This document shows positions 54,749-64,000 of a DNA stretch of 64,000 nucleotides, in pieces. Under the pieces are notes generated by a model, which saw only the letters and a program-made list of their open reading frames with translations, made no database searches and was not told the origin of the DNA. Both the position numbers and the translations under genes were made by a program. Source of the stretch: Pseudomonas iranensis. Its GTDB lineage: Bacteria > Pseudomonadota > Gammaproteobacteria > Pseudomonadales > Pseudomonadaceae. The stretch spans positions 3,782,001 through 3,846,000 of the forward strand of contig NZ_CP077092.1 in the NCBI RefSeq assembly GCF_014268585.2, written 5' to 3'. How positions within the stretch are numbered: position 1 is the stretch's first letter; each line of letters starts with the position of its first letter.

Positions 54749-56035
54749 TCAGTCCAGATGCGCCCAGGTCATCCTGAACAACGCCCCGCCCCACACCGAT
54801 TCGCCAACCTCAACCTGCCCGCCATGGGACTGCGACACCCTCCGCACCAGCGCCAGGCCCAGCCCGAAACCGCCAGTACGCCGATCCCGGCTGGCATCCA
54901 GTCGGGAGAACGGTTCGAAGATTTTCTCCCGTCCCTCCAGCGGCACGCCCGGCCCGTCATCGCTGACCCGCACTTCATAGTCATCACCATTGCGCTGCAG
55001 CGACACCTCGACGCGCTGCTCGGCATAGCGAATGGCATTGCGCAAAAGGTTGATCACCGCCCGCGCCATGAAGCGCGGTTCGATGCTTACCGTGTCGACC
55101 TGGCAACCGGCGATCGACAACTGCACGCCCACTGCTTCGGCCTCAAGCGCCACACTGCCGACGACACTGTCGAGCCAGTCGGCCGCGTGAATATTTTCCC
55201 GCTTTATCACCGTCGCGCCGTGCTCGAGGCTGGCGTAGGTCAGCAGCTCCGAGACCATCTCCTCAAGCTCACCAAGGTCGGCATACATGTCGGCGATCAG
55301 CTCGCGATTCTGGCTAGCGTCGGGTTGCTGCTTGAGCTGATCGAGCTCAAACGAAAGCCGCGCAATCGGTGTGCGCAATTCGTGGGACACCGCGTTGGTC
55401 AGTTCGCGCTGGTTGGCGATCAAGCCCTCGATGCGCGCCGCCATCAGATTGAAGTGCTCGGCCAGATCGCGGATGTTCGAGCGCCGCGACAACTGAATGC
55501 GCACCGACAGATCGTTGTCGCCGAAACGCTCGGCCGCCAGCCGCAGCTTTTCCAGATCGCGCCAGTGCGGGCGCACCCAGAAAAACAGAACGATGCCGAT
55601 CAACACCGCGAGCATCATGTAAGCCGCGGTGATGTAGAACGGCATCAGGCTCGGCTCTGGCGGCAGCTTGATGCTGAGCAACTGCGAGCCACCATCGATG
55701 TTGCTGATGAACTGCGTGTAATCGTCGCGGATCACCAACAGGTTCCGCGCGAGCTCAGCTTTTTCCTGCGGTGTGAGGGCCAGTTGATCGGCCTCGACCA
55801 GACTCAGCGATAGACCGTAGTGCGCCCGCAATGAATCGAGTTTCTGTTCACGCTCGGCGCCCTGGCGGCCTTGCAGATGATCGACCAGCGACCACGCCTG
55901 ACCACGCACGGCTTCACGGTTGTAATCCTGCGTCTGGCTGTCGAGCAAGGCGTTGAAGGTGTGCTCAACCGTCTGCAAGGCCAGCACCAGACCCACCGTC
56001 ATCACCAGAAACAGGCCGAGGAACAAGCGCAGCAT
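54749..56035 (-). CDS. Sensor histidine kinase (RstB-like)
   Basis: A 428-residue membrane kinase. Two helices (about 1-22 and 133-154) enclose a periplasmic sensor domain. HAMP follows to about 205, then the H-box with H218 ('AVSHELRTPIARLSFE'), and the ATPase with 'NLLRNAIRYAE', 'DDGPGVP' and 'GGFGLGLALVRRV'. It directly follows its response regulator gene. The RstB resemblance is by domain layout; the signal is unknown. Confidence 0.9.
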   Translation of the reverse strand: MLRLFLGLFLVMTVGLVLALQTVEHTFNALLDSQTQDYNREAVRGQAWSLVDHLQGRQGAEREQKLDSLRAHYGLSLSLVEADQLALTPQEKAELARNLLVIRDDYTQFISNIDGGSQLLSIKLPPEPSLMPFYITAAYMMLAVLIGIVLFFWVRPHWRDLEKLRLAAERFGDNDLSVRIQLSRRSNIRDLAEHFNLMAARIEGLIANQRELTNAVSHELRTPIARLSFELDQLKQQPDASQNRELIADMYADLGELEEMVSELLTYASLEHGATVIKRENIHAADWLDSVVGSVALEAEAVGVQLSIAGCQVDTVSIEPRFMARAVINLLRNAIRYAEQRVEVSLQRNGDDYEVRVSDDGPGVPLEGREKIFEPFSRLDASRDRRTGGFGLGLALVRRVSQSHGGQVEVGESVWGGALFRMTWAHLD

Positions 56036-56743
56036 CTAGAGCTCCCACGCGAATGGATTGAACAGATAGCCCTTGCCCCACACGGTCTTGATGCACACCG
56101 GCTCGCGAGGGTTGTCCTTAAGCTTGTTGCGCAACTTGCTGATGTAGACGTCGACGCTGCGATTGAGGCCGTCGAAGGCAATGCCGCGCATGCGACTGAG
56201 AATGTCATCGCGGGAAAGAATCTTGCCCGCCGCGCTGGCGAGCAACCAGAGCAATTCGAACTCCATGGTGGTCAGCTCGATCAGGTCACCGGTCAGGCGC
56301 ACTTCCCGGCAACTGCGGTCGATGCTCAATTGCCCGAACTCGAGGAAACTGACAACGCTGGTGTCCGGCGTCTGCCGCCGTTGCAACGCCCGCAGCCGCG
56401 CGAGCAACACCGGCGGTTTGATCGGTTTGATCACGTAATCGTCAGCGCCGGATTCCAGACCGAGGATGTGATCGAGATCGTCTTCCTTGGCGGTGAGGAT
56501 CACGATCGGCGTGTCCGAGACACTGCGAATTTCCCGGCAGACCTGCAAACCGCTCTGCCCCGGCAACATCAGGTCGAGCACCAGCACTTTCGGCTTGAAT
56601 TCCAGGAATGCAGCCATGGCCAGATCGCCGCGATGCACCGTGCGCACCTCGTAGCCATGTTGCTCAAGAAAGTGTGCGATCAGTGCGGCGAGACGCTCAT
56701 CGTCTTCGACCAGCAGAACTCTGCCGAAACCCAGGTTATCCAT
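56036..56743 (-). CDS. Response regulator (RstA/OmpR-like)
   Basis: A 235-residue OmpR-class regulator. The receiver domain has the acidic pair in 'VLLVEDDERLAAL', phosphorylation site D57 ('VLVLDLMLPG') and the switch residue in 'VILTAKEDD'. The winged-helix output domain is from about 140 to 230. The stop abuts the kinase start, giving a two-gene operon. The in-frame extension to 56803 is probably non-coding; ATG 'MDNLGFGRVLLVEDD' is the usual start. Confidence 0.92.
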   Translation of the reverse strand: MDNLGFGRVLLVEDDERLAALIAHFLEQHGYEVRTVHRGDLAMAAFLEFKPKVLVLDLMLPGQSGLQVCREIRSVSDTPIVILTAKEDDLDHILGLESGADDYVIKPIKPPVLLARLRALQRRQTPDTSVVSFLEFGQLSIDRSCREVRLTGDLIELTTMEFELLWLLASAAGKILSRDDILSRMRGIAFDGLNRSVDVYISKLRNKLKDNPREPVCIKTVWGKGYLFNPFAWEL

Positions 56744-56821
56744 AACAACCGTTGCCAAGCCAAACGTGGAAGGGCCGATATTATGCTGGCATTCATCGAA
56801 CACGCGATGACGGCAGACAGC

Positions 56822-56847
56822 AAAAACCGGCCACTCGGGCCGGTTTT
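56822..56847 (-). terminator. Rho-independent terminator of miaE
   Basis: AAAACCGGCC and GGCCGGTTTT form a stem with a short loop, followed on the minus strand by TTTTTG. It is 38 bases past the miaE stop. Confidence 0.87.
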
Positions 56848-56884
56848 CGGTGATGTTTCATACTCTTAAGAGTTTTTAACAAAT

Positions 56885-57487
56885 TCAGGCGGGCACACCG
56901 CTGTGGAAGCGGAATTCCTCGTCCGGCGATTCGATCAGTTCCTGCTCGACCGCACGGACGCGGTCGATCACCTGCGCGACATCCTTAGCATCACCATACT
57001 GATAGGCCAATTTGAGATAACCCTGAAAGTGCCGCGCCTCGCTTTTCAGCAAACCGAAATAAAACTTGCCCAGTTCTTCGTCCAGATGCGGCACCAATGC
57101 TTCAAAGCGTTCGCAACTGCGCGCTTCGATGAAAGCACCAACCACCAGCGTATCCACCAGTTTCACCGGTTCGTGGCTGCGCACCACCTTGCGCAGGCCC
57201 GAGGCGTAGCGGCCGGCGTGCAGCTGACGCAACTCGATCTTGCGTCGTTTCATGATGCGCATGACTTGCTCGTGGTGCACCAGTTCTTCCCGGGCCAAGC
57301 GCGACATCATGTTGATCAGGTCGACATGGGCGTGGTACTTGGCAATCAGGCTCAGCGCCGTGCTGGCGGCCTTGAACTCGCAGTTCTTGTGATCGATCAG
57401 CAGGGTTTCCTGATCGGCCAGTGCCGCCAGGACCCAGGCGTCGGGCGTGCGGCAGCCAAGGAATTCGTGGATTTCGGGAAGGATCAT
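56885..57487 (-). CDS. miaE: tRNA-(ms2io6A)-hydroxylase
   Basis: A 200-residue diiron hydroxylase that hydroxylates the ms2i6A37 side chain of tRNA. The helical bundle has Glu/His ligands in 'LAREELVHHEQV', 'EARSCERFEAL' and 'LLKSEARHFQGY'. The ATG 'MILPEIHEFLGCRTPD' is the family start; a GTG three codons earlier is possible. A terminator follows, so it is monocistronic. Confidence 0.92.
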   Translation of the reverse strand: MILPEIHEFLGCRTPDAWVLAALADQETLLIDHKNCEFKAASTALSLIAKYHAHVDLINMMSRLAREELVHHEQVMRIMKRRKIELRQLHAGRYASGLRKVVRSHEPVKLVDTLVVGAFIEARSCERFEALVPHLDEELGKFYFGLLKSEARHFQGYLKLAYQYGDAKDVAQVIDRVRAVEQELIESPDEEFRFHSGVPA

Positions 57488-57646
57488 GGGGCTCACGGTA
57501 AAAGGTGTTCGAGCGAAGGGCGCCGATTATACCGGCCTGCCCGCAGACCACCAGCAGCGGCTGTTGATATGCATCAAGTCGCAGACGTTCGGGTAGCAAC
57601 TATAGTTGTGCAACGCCGTGCCTTTTCTTTGCTGGAGACTCCGCTC

Positions 57647-58510
57647 ATGCAAGCCATTCGCAGCATTCTGGTGGTCATCGAACCTGAACATGCAGAAAGC
57701 CTGGCGCTCAAGCGCGCCAAGCTGATCGCCGGTGTCACCCAGGCCCACCTGCATCTATTGGTGTGCGACAAGAAGCATGACCACGCCGGCCTGCTCAGCG
57801 TGCTCAAGGCGGCATTGCTCGCCGAAGGGTACAGCGTGACCACCGAACAGGCGTGGAACGAGAGCCTGCACGAAACCATCATTGATGTGCAGCAGGCCGA
57901 AGGTTGCGGTCTGGTGATCAAACAGCACTTCCCCGACAGCTCGCTGAAAAAGGCCCTGCTGACCCCGGCCGACTGGAAGCTTCTGCGCCACTGCCCTACC
58001 CCGGTGTTGCTGGTTAAAACCGCCGGTTCGTGGAAGGACAAAGTGATCCTGGCTGCGGTCGATGTCGGCAATGCCGACGGTGAGCATCGGCATTTGCACA
58101 GCACCATCATTGATCACGGTTATGACATCGCCAGTCTGGCCAAAGCGCACCTGCATGTGATTACCGCGCATCCGTCGCCGATGCTCTCGGCGGCAGACCC
58201 GACGTTTCAGCTGAAATCGACCATAGAAGCCAAATACCGCGAGCAGTGTCGAGCGTTTCAGGCGGAGTTCGATGTCGATGACGAGAACTTGCACATCGAG
58301 GAAGGCCCGGCGGATGTGTTGATCCCGTTCATGGCGCACAAGCTGCAGGCGGCGGTGACGGTGATTGGCACGGTGGCGCGCAGTGGTCTGTCAGGCGCGT
58401 TGATCGGCAATACCGCTGAAGCGGTGCTGGATACGCTGGAAAGCGATGTCCTGGTGCTCAAGCCGCAGGAGGTTGAGGATCATCTGGTGGAACTGACGGC
58501 AAAACACTGA
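57647..58510 (+). CDS. Universal stress protein, tandem UspA domains
   Basis: A 287-residue protein of two fused Usp domains (about 1-140 and 145-280). The ATP-type glycine motif appears in the second ('GTVARSGLSGALIGNTAE'). It resembles E. coli UspE, which acts in stress and motility. GGAGACTCC lies ahead of the ATG; a much longer frame upstream overlaps miaE antisense and is not real. Confidence 0.9.
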   Translation: MQAIRSILVVIEPEHAESLALKRAKLIAGVTQAHLHLLVCDKKHDHAGLLSVLKAALLAEGYSVTTEQAWNESLHETIIDVQQAEGCGLVIKQHFPDSSLKKALLTPADWKLLRHCPTPVLLVKTAGSWKDKVILAAVDVGNADGEHRHLHSTIIDHGYDIASLAKAHLHVITAHPSPMLSAADPTFQLKSTIEAKYREQCRAFQAEFDVDDENLHIEEGPADVLIPFMAHKLQAAVTVIGTVARSGLSGALIGNTAEAVLDTLESDVLVLKPQEVEDHLVELTAKH

Positions 58511-58533
58511 GGATTGCCATGCCTGACTGGCGC

Positions 58534-58598
58534 TTTCGCGAGCAGGCTCGCTCCCACATCTGGAATGCATTTCCCTGTGGGAGCGAGCCTGCTCGCGA
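58534..58598. repeat. REP inverted pair
   Basis: Inverted copy at 58534-58557 and direct copy at 58575-58598, between the convergent Usp and DUF1289 genes, 13 to 24 bases past the stops. Confidence 0.92.
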
Positions 58599-58610
58599 AG
58601 CTTTTGCTGT

Positions 58611-59081
58611 TCAGGCGCCGAAGGCGTCTTTCAAAAAGCCCGGGGCGATGTAGCGCTGATAATGCGCTTCCGACAGCAGGAAGAATTCCCGATCAATGGC
58701 ATCGCGCAGCTCCGGCAGGTTCCAGTCGCGGAACTCCGGCAGCAACACCATCCCGTACGCCTCAAGATTAATGATCACCCGCGCGCCCCGGGCAATCAGC
58801 TGATAGGCCCAGCAATATTCCGACTGATGCGGTACGAAGCGGATCTTGCGCTGTTCGAGCTGCTCGCGCAGGCGCGCCGGATCGAAGATTTCGACCTTGC
58901 TTGCCATCACTTGTGACAGCAATTGCTCCAGACGCAGCCACACAGCACGCTTTTCCTCCTCGTTGTACCCGTTCCAATGGATCACTTCGTGGTGGAAACG
59001 CTTGCAGCCACGGCACACAAGGTCACCGTAAACGGTGGAGCAGAGGCCGACGCAGGGGGTCTTGATGGTCTGATTGGGCAT
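58611..59081 (-). CDS. DUF1289 domain protein
   Basis: A 156-residue protein. The DUF1289 cysteine cluster is 'TPCVGLCSTVYGDLVCRGCKRF' (shown in part), near residues 7-30, followed by 'WNGYNEEEKRAVWLRLEQ'. The C-terminal half has a domain with 'RFVPHQSEYCWAYQLIARG'. The cysteines likely bind zinc or an Fe-S cluster. Role unknown. Confidence 0.83.
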   Translation of the reverse strand: MPNQTIKTPCVGLCSTVYGDLVCRGCKRFHHEVIHWNGYNEEEKRAVWLRLEQLLSQVMASKVEIFDPARLREQLEQRKIRFVPHQSEYCWAYQLIARGARVIINLEAYGMVLLPEFRDWNLPELRDAIDREFFLLSEAHYQRYIAPGFLKDAFGA

Positions 59082-59287
59082 AAATGGGCAGAACACTGAA
59101 ACGCGGAACAGGCCGGCATGTTAGCCCTTTGTCGGGCATTGATCACCCCTCAAACAGCAAGGTCTCGCCAGCGTCGCAGGTTTGCTCCGGCCGCGCTGAT
59201 TGCCACGAAAGTCCAATAGAGCGCGACTTACCTTTAAATTTTTTTTGCCGTAGAATCAGCCAGCCTTTTAAGGCGCCAATGTCCGTT

Positions 59288-59428
59288 AGAAGCTGTTTTC
59301 AAAGCGTCACGAGCACAGTCGTTCCTTCAGAGCGGTGTTGGCGAAGGGTTTTTCCAGCGGGGAAAAGCCCAACGCCAACCCTCATCAGCTCCCCGTTCTG
59401 CAGGCGTAAAACTTTGAAAGCAGCTTCT
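59288..59428. repeat. Large imperfect palindrome in the acnB leader (MITE-like)
   Basis: Outer arms AGAAGCTGTTTTCAAAG (59288-59304) and CTTTGAAAGCAGCTTCT (59412-59428) pair at 16 of 17 positions. A nested stem GTTGGCGAAGGGTTTTTCC / GGGAAAAGCCCAACGCCAAC (59337-59379) fills the middle. The element is about 141 bases, has no gene and lies 120 bases before acnB. It fits a MITE-type element or a structured leader. Confidence 0.6.
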
Positions 59429-59548
59429 GTAAGGAATTGCCGATAATTCTGGCCGAACGACCCACAACGTCGTGAGGCGCATGAGTACGGCAATTTCGGG
59501 ATGAGCGTCCCGGACACCCATTTGGGACCACTGATGAGGGTAATAACT

Positions 59549-62158
59549 GTGCTTGAAGCCTACCGCAAACATATCGAAGAGCGTGCAGCCCTGGGTATCG
59601 TTCCCCAGCCGCTTAACGCCGAACAAACAGCAGGCCTGATCGAGCTGCTGAAGAACCCTCCGGCTGGCGAAGAAGCTTTCCTCGTTGACCTGATCACCAA
59701 TCGCGTACCACCTGGAGTGGACGAAGCCGCCTACGTCAAGGCCGGTTTCCTGTCTGCCCTGGCCAAGGGCGAAGCCACCTCCCCTCTGCTGGACAAGAAA
59801 CGCGCTGTAGAACTGCTCGGCACCATGCAGGGCGGCTACAACATCGTCACCCTCGTTGAACTGCTGGACGACGCCGAGCTGGCGCCAGTCGCCGCCGAAG
59901 AACTCAAGCACACCCTGCTGATGTTCGACGCCTTCCACGACGTCGCTGAAAAAGCCAAGAACGGCAACGTTCACGCCAAAGCCGTGCTTCAATCCTGGGC
60001 TGACGGCGAGTGGTTCAAGAAGCGCCCGGTCCTGGCCGACAAGATCAGCCTGCGCGTATTCAAGGTCACCGGCGAAACCAACACCGACGACCTCTCCCCT
60101 GCGCCAGACGCCTGGTCGCGTCCTGACATCCCGCTGCACGCCCTGGCCATGCTGAAAATGGCCCGTGACGGCATCGTTCCGGACGAGCAAGGCAAGACCG
60201 GCCCGATGAAGCAGATCGAAGAAATGCGCGGCCAGGGTTTCCCGATCGCCTACGTCGGTGACGTGGTCGGTACCGGTTCCTCGCGTAAATCGGCCACCAA
60301 CTCGGTGCTGTGGTTCTTCGGCGACGACATCCCGTACGTGCCGAACAAGCGCGCTGGCGGTTTCTGTTTCGGCAGCAAGATCGCTCCGATCTTCTACAAC
60401 ACCATGGAAGATGCCGGCGCACTGCCGATCGAGTTCGACGTGTCGAACATGAACATGGGCGACGTGATCGACCTGTACCCGCACGCTGGCAAAGTCTGCA
60501 AGCACGGTACCGACGAAGTCATCACCACTTTCGAAATGAAAACCCCGGTGCTGCTGGACGAAGTCCGTGCCGGCGGTCGTATCCCGCTGATCATCGGCCG
60601 TGGCCTGACCGAGAAGGCTCGCGCCGAACTGGGTCTGCCAGCGTTCGACCTGTTCAAGAAGCCTGAAGCTCCAGCTGAAAGCACCAAGGGCTTCACCCTG
60701 GCGCAGAAAATGGTCGGCAAGGCTTGCGGTCTGGCAGAAGGCCAGGGCGTGCGTCCTGGCACCTACTGCGAACCGAAGATGACCACCGTGGGTTCGCAGG
60801 ACACCACAGGTCCGATGACCCGTGACGAACTGAAAGACCTGGCGTGCCTGGGCTTCTCCGCTGATCTGGTGATGCAGTCGTTCTGCCACACGGCGGCTTA
60901 TCCAAAGCCGATCGACGTGACCACCCACCACACCCTGCCTGACTTCATCATGACCCGCGGCGGCGTTTCCCTGCGTCCGGGCGACGGCATCATCCACTCG
61001 TGGCTGAACCGCATGCTGCTGCCGGACACCGTCGGTACCGGTGGTGACTCGCACACCCGTTTCCCGATGGGCATCTCGTTCCCGGCCGGTTCCGGTCTGG
61101 TCGCGTTCGCCGCTGCCACTGGTGTAATGCCGCTGGACATGCCGGAATCGATCCTGGTGCGCTTCAAAGGCAAGATGAAACCTGGCATCACCCTGCGTGA
61201 CCTGGTTCATGCCATTCCGTACTTCGCTATCCAGAACGGTCTGCTGACCGTCGAGAAGAAAGGCAAGAAAAACGCCTTCTCCGGCCGCATCCTGGAAATC
61301 GAAGGCCTGGAAGGTCTGACCCTGGAGCAGGCGTTCGAACTGTCCGACGCCTCGGCCGAACGTTCGGCTGCCGGTTGCACCATCAAGCTGTCGAAAGAGT
61401 CGATCACCGAGTACCTGCAGTCCAACATCACCCTGCTGCGCTGGATGATCGGCGAAGGCTACGGCGATGCGCGTACCCTGGAACGCCGCGCTCAAGCGAT
61501 GGAAGCCTGGATCGCCAATCCTGAGCTGATGGAAGCCGATGCCGACGCCGAATACGCCGAAGTCATCGAAATCGATCTGGCCGAGATCAACGAGCCTGTG
61601 CTCTGCGCGCCGAACGATCCGGACGACGCCCGTCTGCTGTCCAGCGTTGCTGGCGAGAAGATCGACGAAGTGTTCATCGGTTCGTGCATGACCAACATCG
61701 GTCACTTCCGCGCTGCCGGTAAACTGCTGGATCAGGTCAAGGGTCAGCTGCCAACCCGTCTGTGGCTGTCGCCGCCGACCAAGATGGACGCTCACCAACT
61801 GACCGAAGAAGGCTACTACGGCATCTACGGCAAGGCTGGCGCACGCATGGAAATGCCAGGCTGCTCGCTGTGCATGGGTAACCAGGCACGCGTTGAGCCG
61901 AACAGCACCGTGGTGTCGACGTCGACCCGTAACTTCCCGAACCGTCTGGGCGACGGCGCGAACGTCTACCTGGCCTCGGCCGAGCTGGCGTCCGTTGCTT
62001 CGATCCTGGGTCGCCTGCCGACCGTCGAGGAGTACATGGAATACGCTGGCAAGATCGACAGCATGGCGGCCGATGTCTACCGCTACCTGTCCTTCGACCA
62101 GATCGCCGAGTTCCGTGAAGCTGCTGCGAACGCCAAGATCCCGGTCGTTCAAGCCTAA
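59549..62158 (+). CDS. acnB: Aconitate hydratase B
   Basis: An 869-residue bifunctional aconitase/2-methylisocitrate dehydratase of the TCA cycle. It has the AcnB-specific N-terminal HEAT-like domain ('[21 protein letters not shown]'), a swivel domain with '[20 protein letters not shown]' and a C-terminal core whose [4Fe-4S] cysteines are in '[12 protein letters not shown]' and '[11 protein letters not shown]'. The start is GTG with GAGGG upstream; an ATG 16 codons earlier in the leader is unlikely. A strong terminator follows. Confidence 0.96.
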   Translation: MLEAYRKHIEERAALGIVPQPLNAEQTAGLIELLKNPPAGEEAFLVDLITNRVPPGVDEAAYVKAGFLSALAKGEATSPLLDKKRAVELLGTMQGGYNIVTLVELLDDAELAPVAAEELKHTLLMFDAFHDVAEKAKNGNVHAKAVLQSWADGEWFKKRPVLADKISLRVFKVTGETNTDDLSPAPDAWSRPDIPLHALAMLKMARDGIVPDEQGKTGPMKQIEEMRGQGFPIAYVGDVVGTGSSRKSATNSVLWFFGDDIPYVPNKRAGGFCFGSKIAPIFYNTMEDAGALPIEFDVSNMNMGDVIDLYPHAGKVCKHGTDEVITTFEMKTPVLLDEVRAGGRIPLIIGRGLTEKARAELGLPAFDLFKKPEAPAESTKGFTLAQKMVGKACGLAEGQGVRPGTYCEPKMTTVGSQDTTGPMTRDELKDLACLGFSADLVMQSFCHTAAYPKPIDVTTHHTLPDFIMTRGGVSLRPGDGIIHSWLNRMLLPDTVGTGGDSHTRFPMGISFPAGSGLVAFAAATGVMPLDMPESILVRFKGKMKPGITLRDLVHAIPYFAIQNGLLTVEKKGKKNAFSGRILEIEGLEGLTLEQAFELSDASAERSAAGCTIKLSKESITEYLQSNITLLRWMIGEGYGDARTLERRAQAMEAWIANPELMEADADAEYAEVIEIDLAEINEPVLCAPNDPDDARLLSSVAGEKIDEVFIGSCMTNIGHFRAAGKLLDQVKGQLPTRLWLSPPTKMDAHQLTEEGYYGIYGKAGARMEMPGCSLCMGNQARVEPNSTVVSTSTRNFPNRLGDGANVYLASAELASVASILGRLPTVEEYMEYAGKIDSMAADVYRYLSFDQIAEFREAAANAKIPVVQA

Positions 62159-62172
62159 CGCTGCAAGGCCAT

Positions 62173-62212
62173 AAAAAACGCCGCCCATCGTGAGATGAGC
62201 GGCGTTTTTTTT
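62173..62212 (+). terminator. Rho-independent terminator of acnB
   Basis: AAAAAACGCCGC / GCGGCGTTTTTTTT stem with an imperfect inner part and a long T-run, 15 bases past the acnB stop. Confidence 0.92.
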
Positions 62213-62319
62213 GATCGTTCCCACGCTCCGCGTGGGAATGCAGCCCCGGACGCTCTGCGTCCCCAAGCGTGACGCAGAGCGTCACAAGAGGCGTTCCCAC
62301 GCAGAGCGTGGGAACGATC
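62213..62319. repeat. BOX-like palindromic repeat
   Basis: GATCGTTCCCACGCTCCGCG starts the left arm and CGCAGAGCGTGGGAACGATC ends the right, with GACGCTCTGCGTC-type inner arms. It is the same family as the block after cynT and again sits between convergent genes. Confidence 0.88.
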
Positions 62320-62324
62320 AGTCA

Positions 62325-63605
62325 TTACACAGCCAGCTTGTAAACCAGCGCCGAAATCGCCACCAGTCCCACCGCCGTAACAAACACGTTCGATGCCTGA
62401 CCGCGATAGCGCGCCATCGCCGGCACTTTGCGAATCGCGTACATCGGCATCAGGAACAGAATCGCCGCAATCACCGGCCCGCCGACGGTTTCGATCATGC
62501 CCAGGATGCTCGGGTTCAGCGTCGCTACGATCCAGCAGATCACTAGCATCAACGCCGCCACGATGCGATCCAGCGCCTTGGCGCCCGGGCGCTTGCCGCT
62601 CTTGACGATCAAGCCCTTGAGACCTTCGCTGGCACCAATGTAGTGACCGAGGAAGGATTTGGAGATCGCCACGAACGCAATCAACGGCGCCGCGAAGGCG
62701 ATGGTCGGGTTGCTGAAGTGGTTGGCCAGGTACGACAGGATCGACAGGTTCTGGTCTTTGGCCTCAGCCAGTTGCTCTGGCGACAGGGTCAGCACGCAGC
62801 TGAACACGAAGAACAGCACCATCAGCACCATCAGTGCATGAGCGCGAGAGAGGATCTGCGAGCTGCGCTCTTCGGCATGCACGCCGTAGCGGCGCTTCTG
62901 ATCGACCGCAAACGCCGAGATGATTGGCGAATGGTTGAACGAAAACACCATCACCGGAATCGCCAGCCACAGCGTGTGCAACAGCGCTGACGGCGCTGGC
63001 ACTTGCGTGGCGGTGGCGAGGATGCCGCCGTTCCAGTGCGGAATCAGGTAAACGGCGAGGAACAGCAGCGCGACGATGAACGGATAGACCATCAGGCTCA
63101 TGGCTTTGACGATCGCCTGCTCACCGCAACGCACGACGGCCAGCAGGCCGAGAATCAGCACCAACGACAGCAACGCGCGCGGCGGCGGCGTGATGTGCAG
63201 TTGATGTTCGAGGAAACTGGCGACCGTGTTGGTCAGGCCGACGCTGTAGATCAGCAGGATCGGGAAGATGGCAAAGAAGTACAGCAGCGTGATCAAGGCA
63301 CCAGCCTTGATACCGAAATGCTGCTCGACCACTTCGGTGATATCGGCGCCTTCGCGACCGGACAGCACAAAACGGGTCAGGCCACGGTGCGCGTAAAACG
63401 TCATCGGGAACGCCAGCAGCGCGAGGATCACCAGCGGCCAGAAGCCACCCAATCCTGCGTTGATCGGCAAAAACAGGGTGCCGGCGCCAATGGCCGTCCC
63501 AAACAGTCCCAGCATCCAGGTGGTGTCCTGGCGATTCCAGCTCGAAAGTTCAGCGGGTGCTGCTGCGTCGAAACGCTTTTCGAGGCTATTGGCCTGATCA
63601 TTCAT
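62325..63605 (-). CDS. HAAAP family amino-acid transporter (serine/threonine type)
   Basis: A 426-residue inner-membrane symporter with eleven helices. '[19 protein letters not shown]' in helix 1 and '[21 protein letters not shown]' mark the SdaC/TdcC branch, which takes up L-serine or L-threonine with protons. The internal ATG '[13 protein letters not shown]' was preferred because the first nine codons of the longer frame are not family-like. No serine deaminase is adjacent. Confidence 0.88.
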   Translation of the reverse strand: MNDQANSLEKRFDAAAPAELSSWNRQDTTWMLGLFGTAIGAGTLFLPINAGLGGFWPLVILALLAFPMTFYAHRGLTRFVLSGREGADITEVVEQHFGIKAGALITLLYFFAIFPILLIYSVGLTNTVASFLEHQLHITPPPRALLSLVLILGLLAVVRCGEQAIVKAMSLMVYPFIVALLFLAVYLIPHWNGGILATATQVPAPSALLHTLWLAIPVMVFSFNHSPIISAFAVDQKRRYGVHAEERSSQILSRAHALMVLMVLFFVFSCVLTLSPEQLAEAKDQNLSILSYLANHFSNPTIAFAAPLIAFVAISKSFLGHYIGASEGLKGLIVKSGKRPGAKALDRIVAALMLVICWIVATLNPSILGMIETVGGPVIAAILFLMPMYAIRKVPAMARYRGQASNVFVTAVGLVAISALVYKLAV

Positions 63606-63766
63606 CCGGTCGGATCTCCGCTTTCCGGTCACTTGCCACTCGGTCAGGATGCGTCGAAAAAACCGACAGACATGCTCCGTCCGAAACAGGGGCGCGATTC
63701 TCCGCGATAAATCAATGCAAGCAAAGACTTAGCTGAGGAATGGTTGTGCGGAGCAGATCCAAGGAT

Positions 63767-63800
63767 GGTCGTTTATGGAAAAAACCAGGTCGTTTATGGA
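63767..63800. repeat. Direct repeat, 21-base period
   Basis: GGTCGTTTATGGA occurs twice, 21 bases apart (two helical turns), in the gap between the transporter and the last gene. It could be a pair of binding sites. Confidence 0.5.
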
Positions 63801-63858
63801 TACGTCAGATGCCGCAAACGGATAGGTTTTGCACCCACCCATGCGTCATCGAATGCAT

Positions 63859-64000
63859 CTAGAGCGATATGCCGAGCATGAAACCCAATAAAACGCAGTA
63901 CAGCCCGAAGCCGAAAAGCAACCAGAGCTTGCCATTTTCGCGCTTGTCTCTATTGCGCACCGCTTCGTCATATTCTGCGAACTCTCGCTCAATTTGCTCC
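63859..64000 (-). CDS. Small membrane protein, 5' end cut
   Basis: The last 46 or so codons of a gene run in from the right edge. A charged helix ('FAEYDEAVRNRDKRENG') is followed by one membrane segment ('LWLLFGFGLYCVLLGFML') at the C-terminus. The family is not recognisable from this fragment. Confidence 0.6.
   Translation of the reverse strand, partial: EQIEREFAEYDEAVRNRDKRENGKLWLLFGFGLYCVLLGFMLGISL

Noticed and set aside
59327..62266. 979-codon open frame antisense to acnB
   Set aside because: Composition follows acnB codons read backwards; there is no family motif or ribosome site, and acnB on the other strand is certain.

Overview
The window is chromosomal DNA of a fluorescent Pseudomonas, probably of the P. 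fluorescens group. This rests on the high-GC codon use, on Pseudomonas-type families (DUF1652, DUF2789, DUF3087, AcnB of 869 residues with a GTG start, the six-gene Mrp antiporter operon, MiaE, GlsB), and on many copies of the palindromic repeat GGGAGCGAGCCTGCTCGCG, usually as inverted pairs just past stop codons. No rRNA, tRNA, CRISPR array, transposase or prophage gene was recognised. The species cannot be named from the sequence alone.

Layout. 1-6.5 kb: a cut DUF1624 membrane protein, two overlapping PqiA genes without PqiB/PqiC, a YdiJ-type FAD/Fe-S dehydrogenase and its divergent LysR regulator. 6.5-10.3 kb: a glucarate-type catabolic pair (MFS transporter and enolase-superfamily dehydratase, both with TTG starts) and a divergent LysR. 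10.3-16.7 kb: small and housekeeping genes (DUF6338, lipoprotein, NUDIX, DUF1652, polysaccharide deacetylase, SRAP/YedK, DUF2784, DUF3087). 16.8-21.5 kb: ppnN, then a divergent unit of an XRE-cupin regulator plus FAD/NAD(P)-binding protein facing an EamA exporter, with two operator-like palindromes. 21.6-27.7 kb: mrpA(B)CDEFG, with every junction overlapping. 27.8-36.7 kb: DUF3995, an orphan ProX-like binding protein, small unknown genes, a chemoreceptor with a C-terminal sensory domain, a DksA-like protein with two cysteines, and RpiR-GST-AlkC. 36.8-39.1 kb: a lower-GC insert holding a Tle1-type (DUF2235) phospholipase and a DUF2931 lipoprotein, read as a T6SS effector-immunity pair. 39.3-43.8 kb: LysR, GMC oxidoreductase and an MHS transporter with a large inserted domain. 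43.9-45.4 kb: an unrecognised pair, a membrane-anchored coiled-coil protein and a PD-(D/E)XK-like protein. 45.4-51.3 kb: DUF427, topB behind a LexA-like box, a non-coding stretch, cynR/cynS/cynT. 51.4-64 kb: a ProA-like dehydrogenase, glsB, GFA, an RstA/RstB-like two-component system, miaE, a tandem universal stress protein, DUF1289, acnB behind a large imperfect palindrome, an HAAAP serine/threonine-type transporter and a cut small membrane protein.

The best leads for something undescribed are the two-gene cassette at 43925-45394, the LexA-like palindrome in front of topB, the paired operators of the XRE-cupin unit, the palindromic element in the acnB leader, and the repeat-encoded C-terminal ends of the GMC oxidoreductase and CynR.
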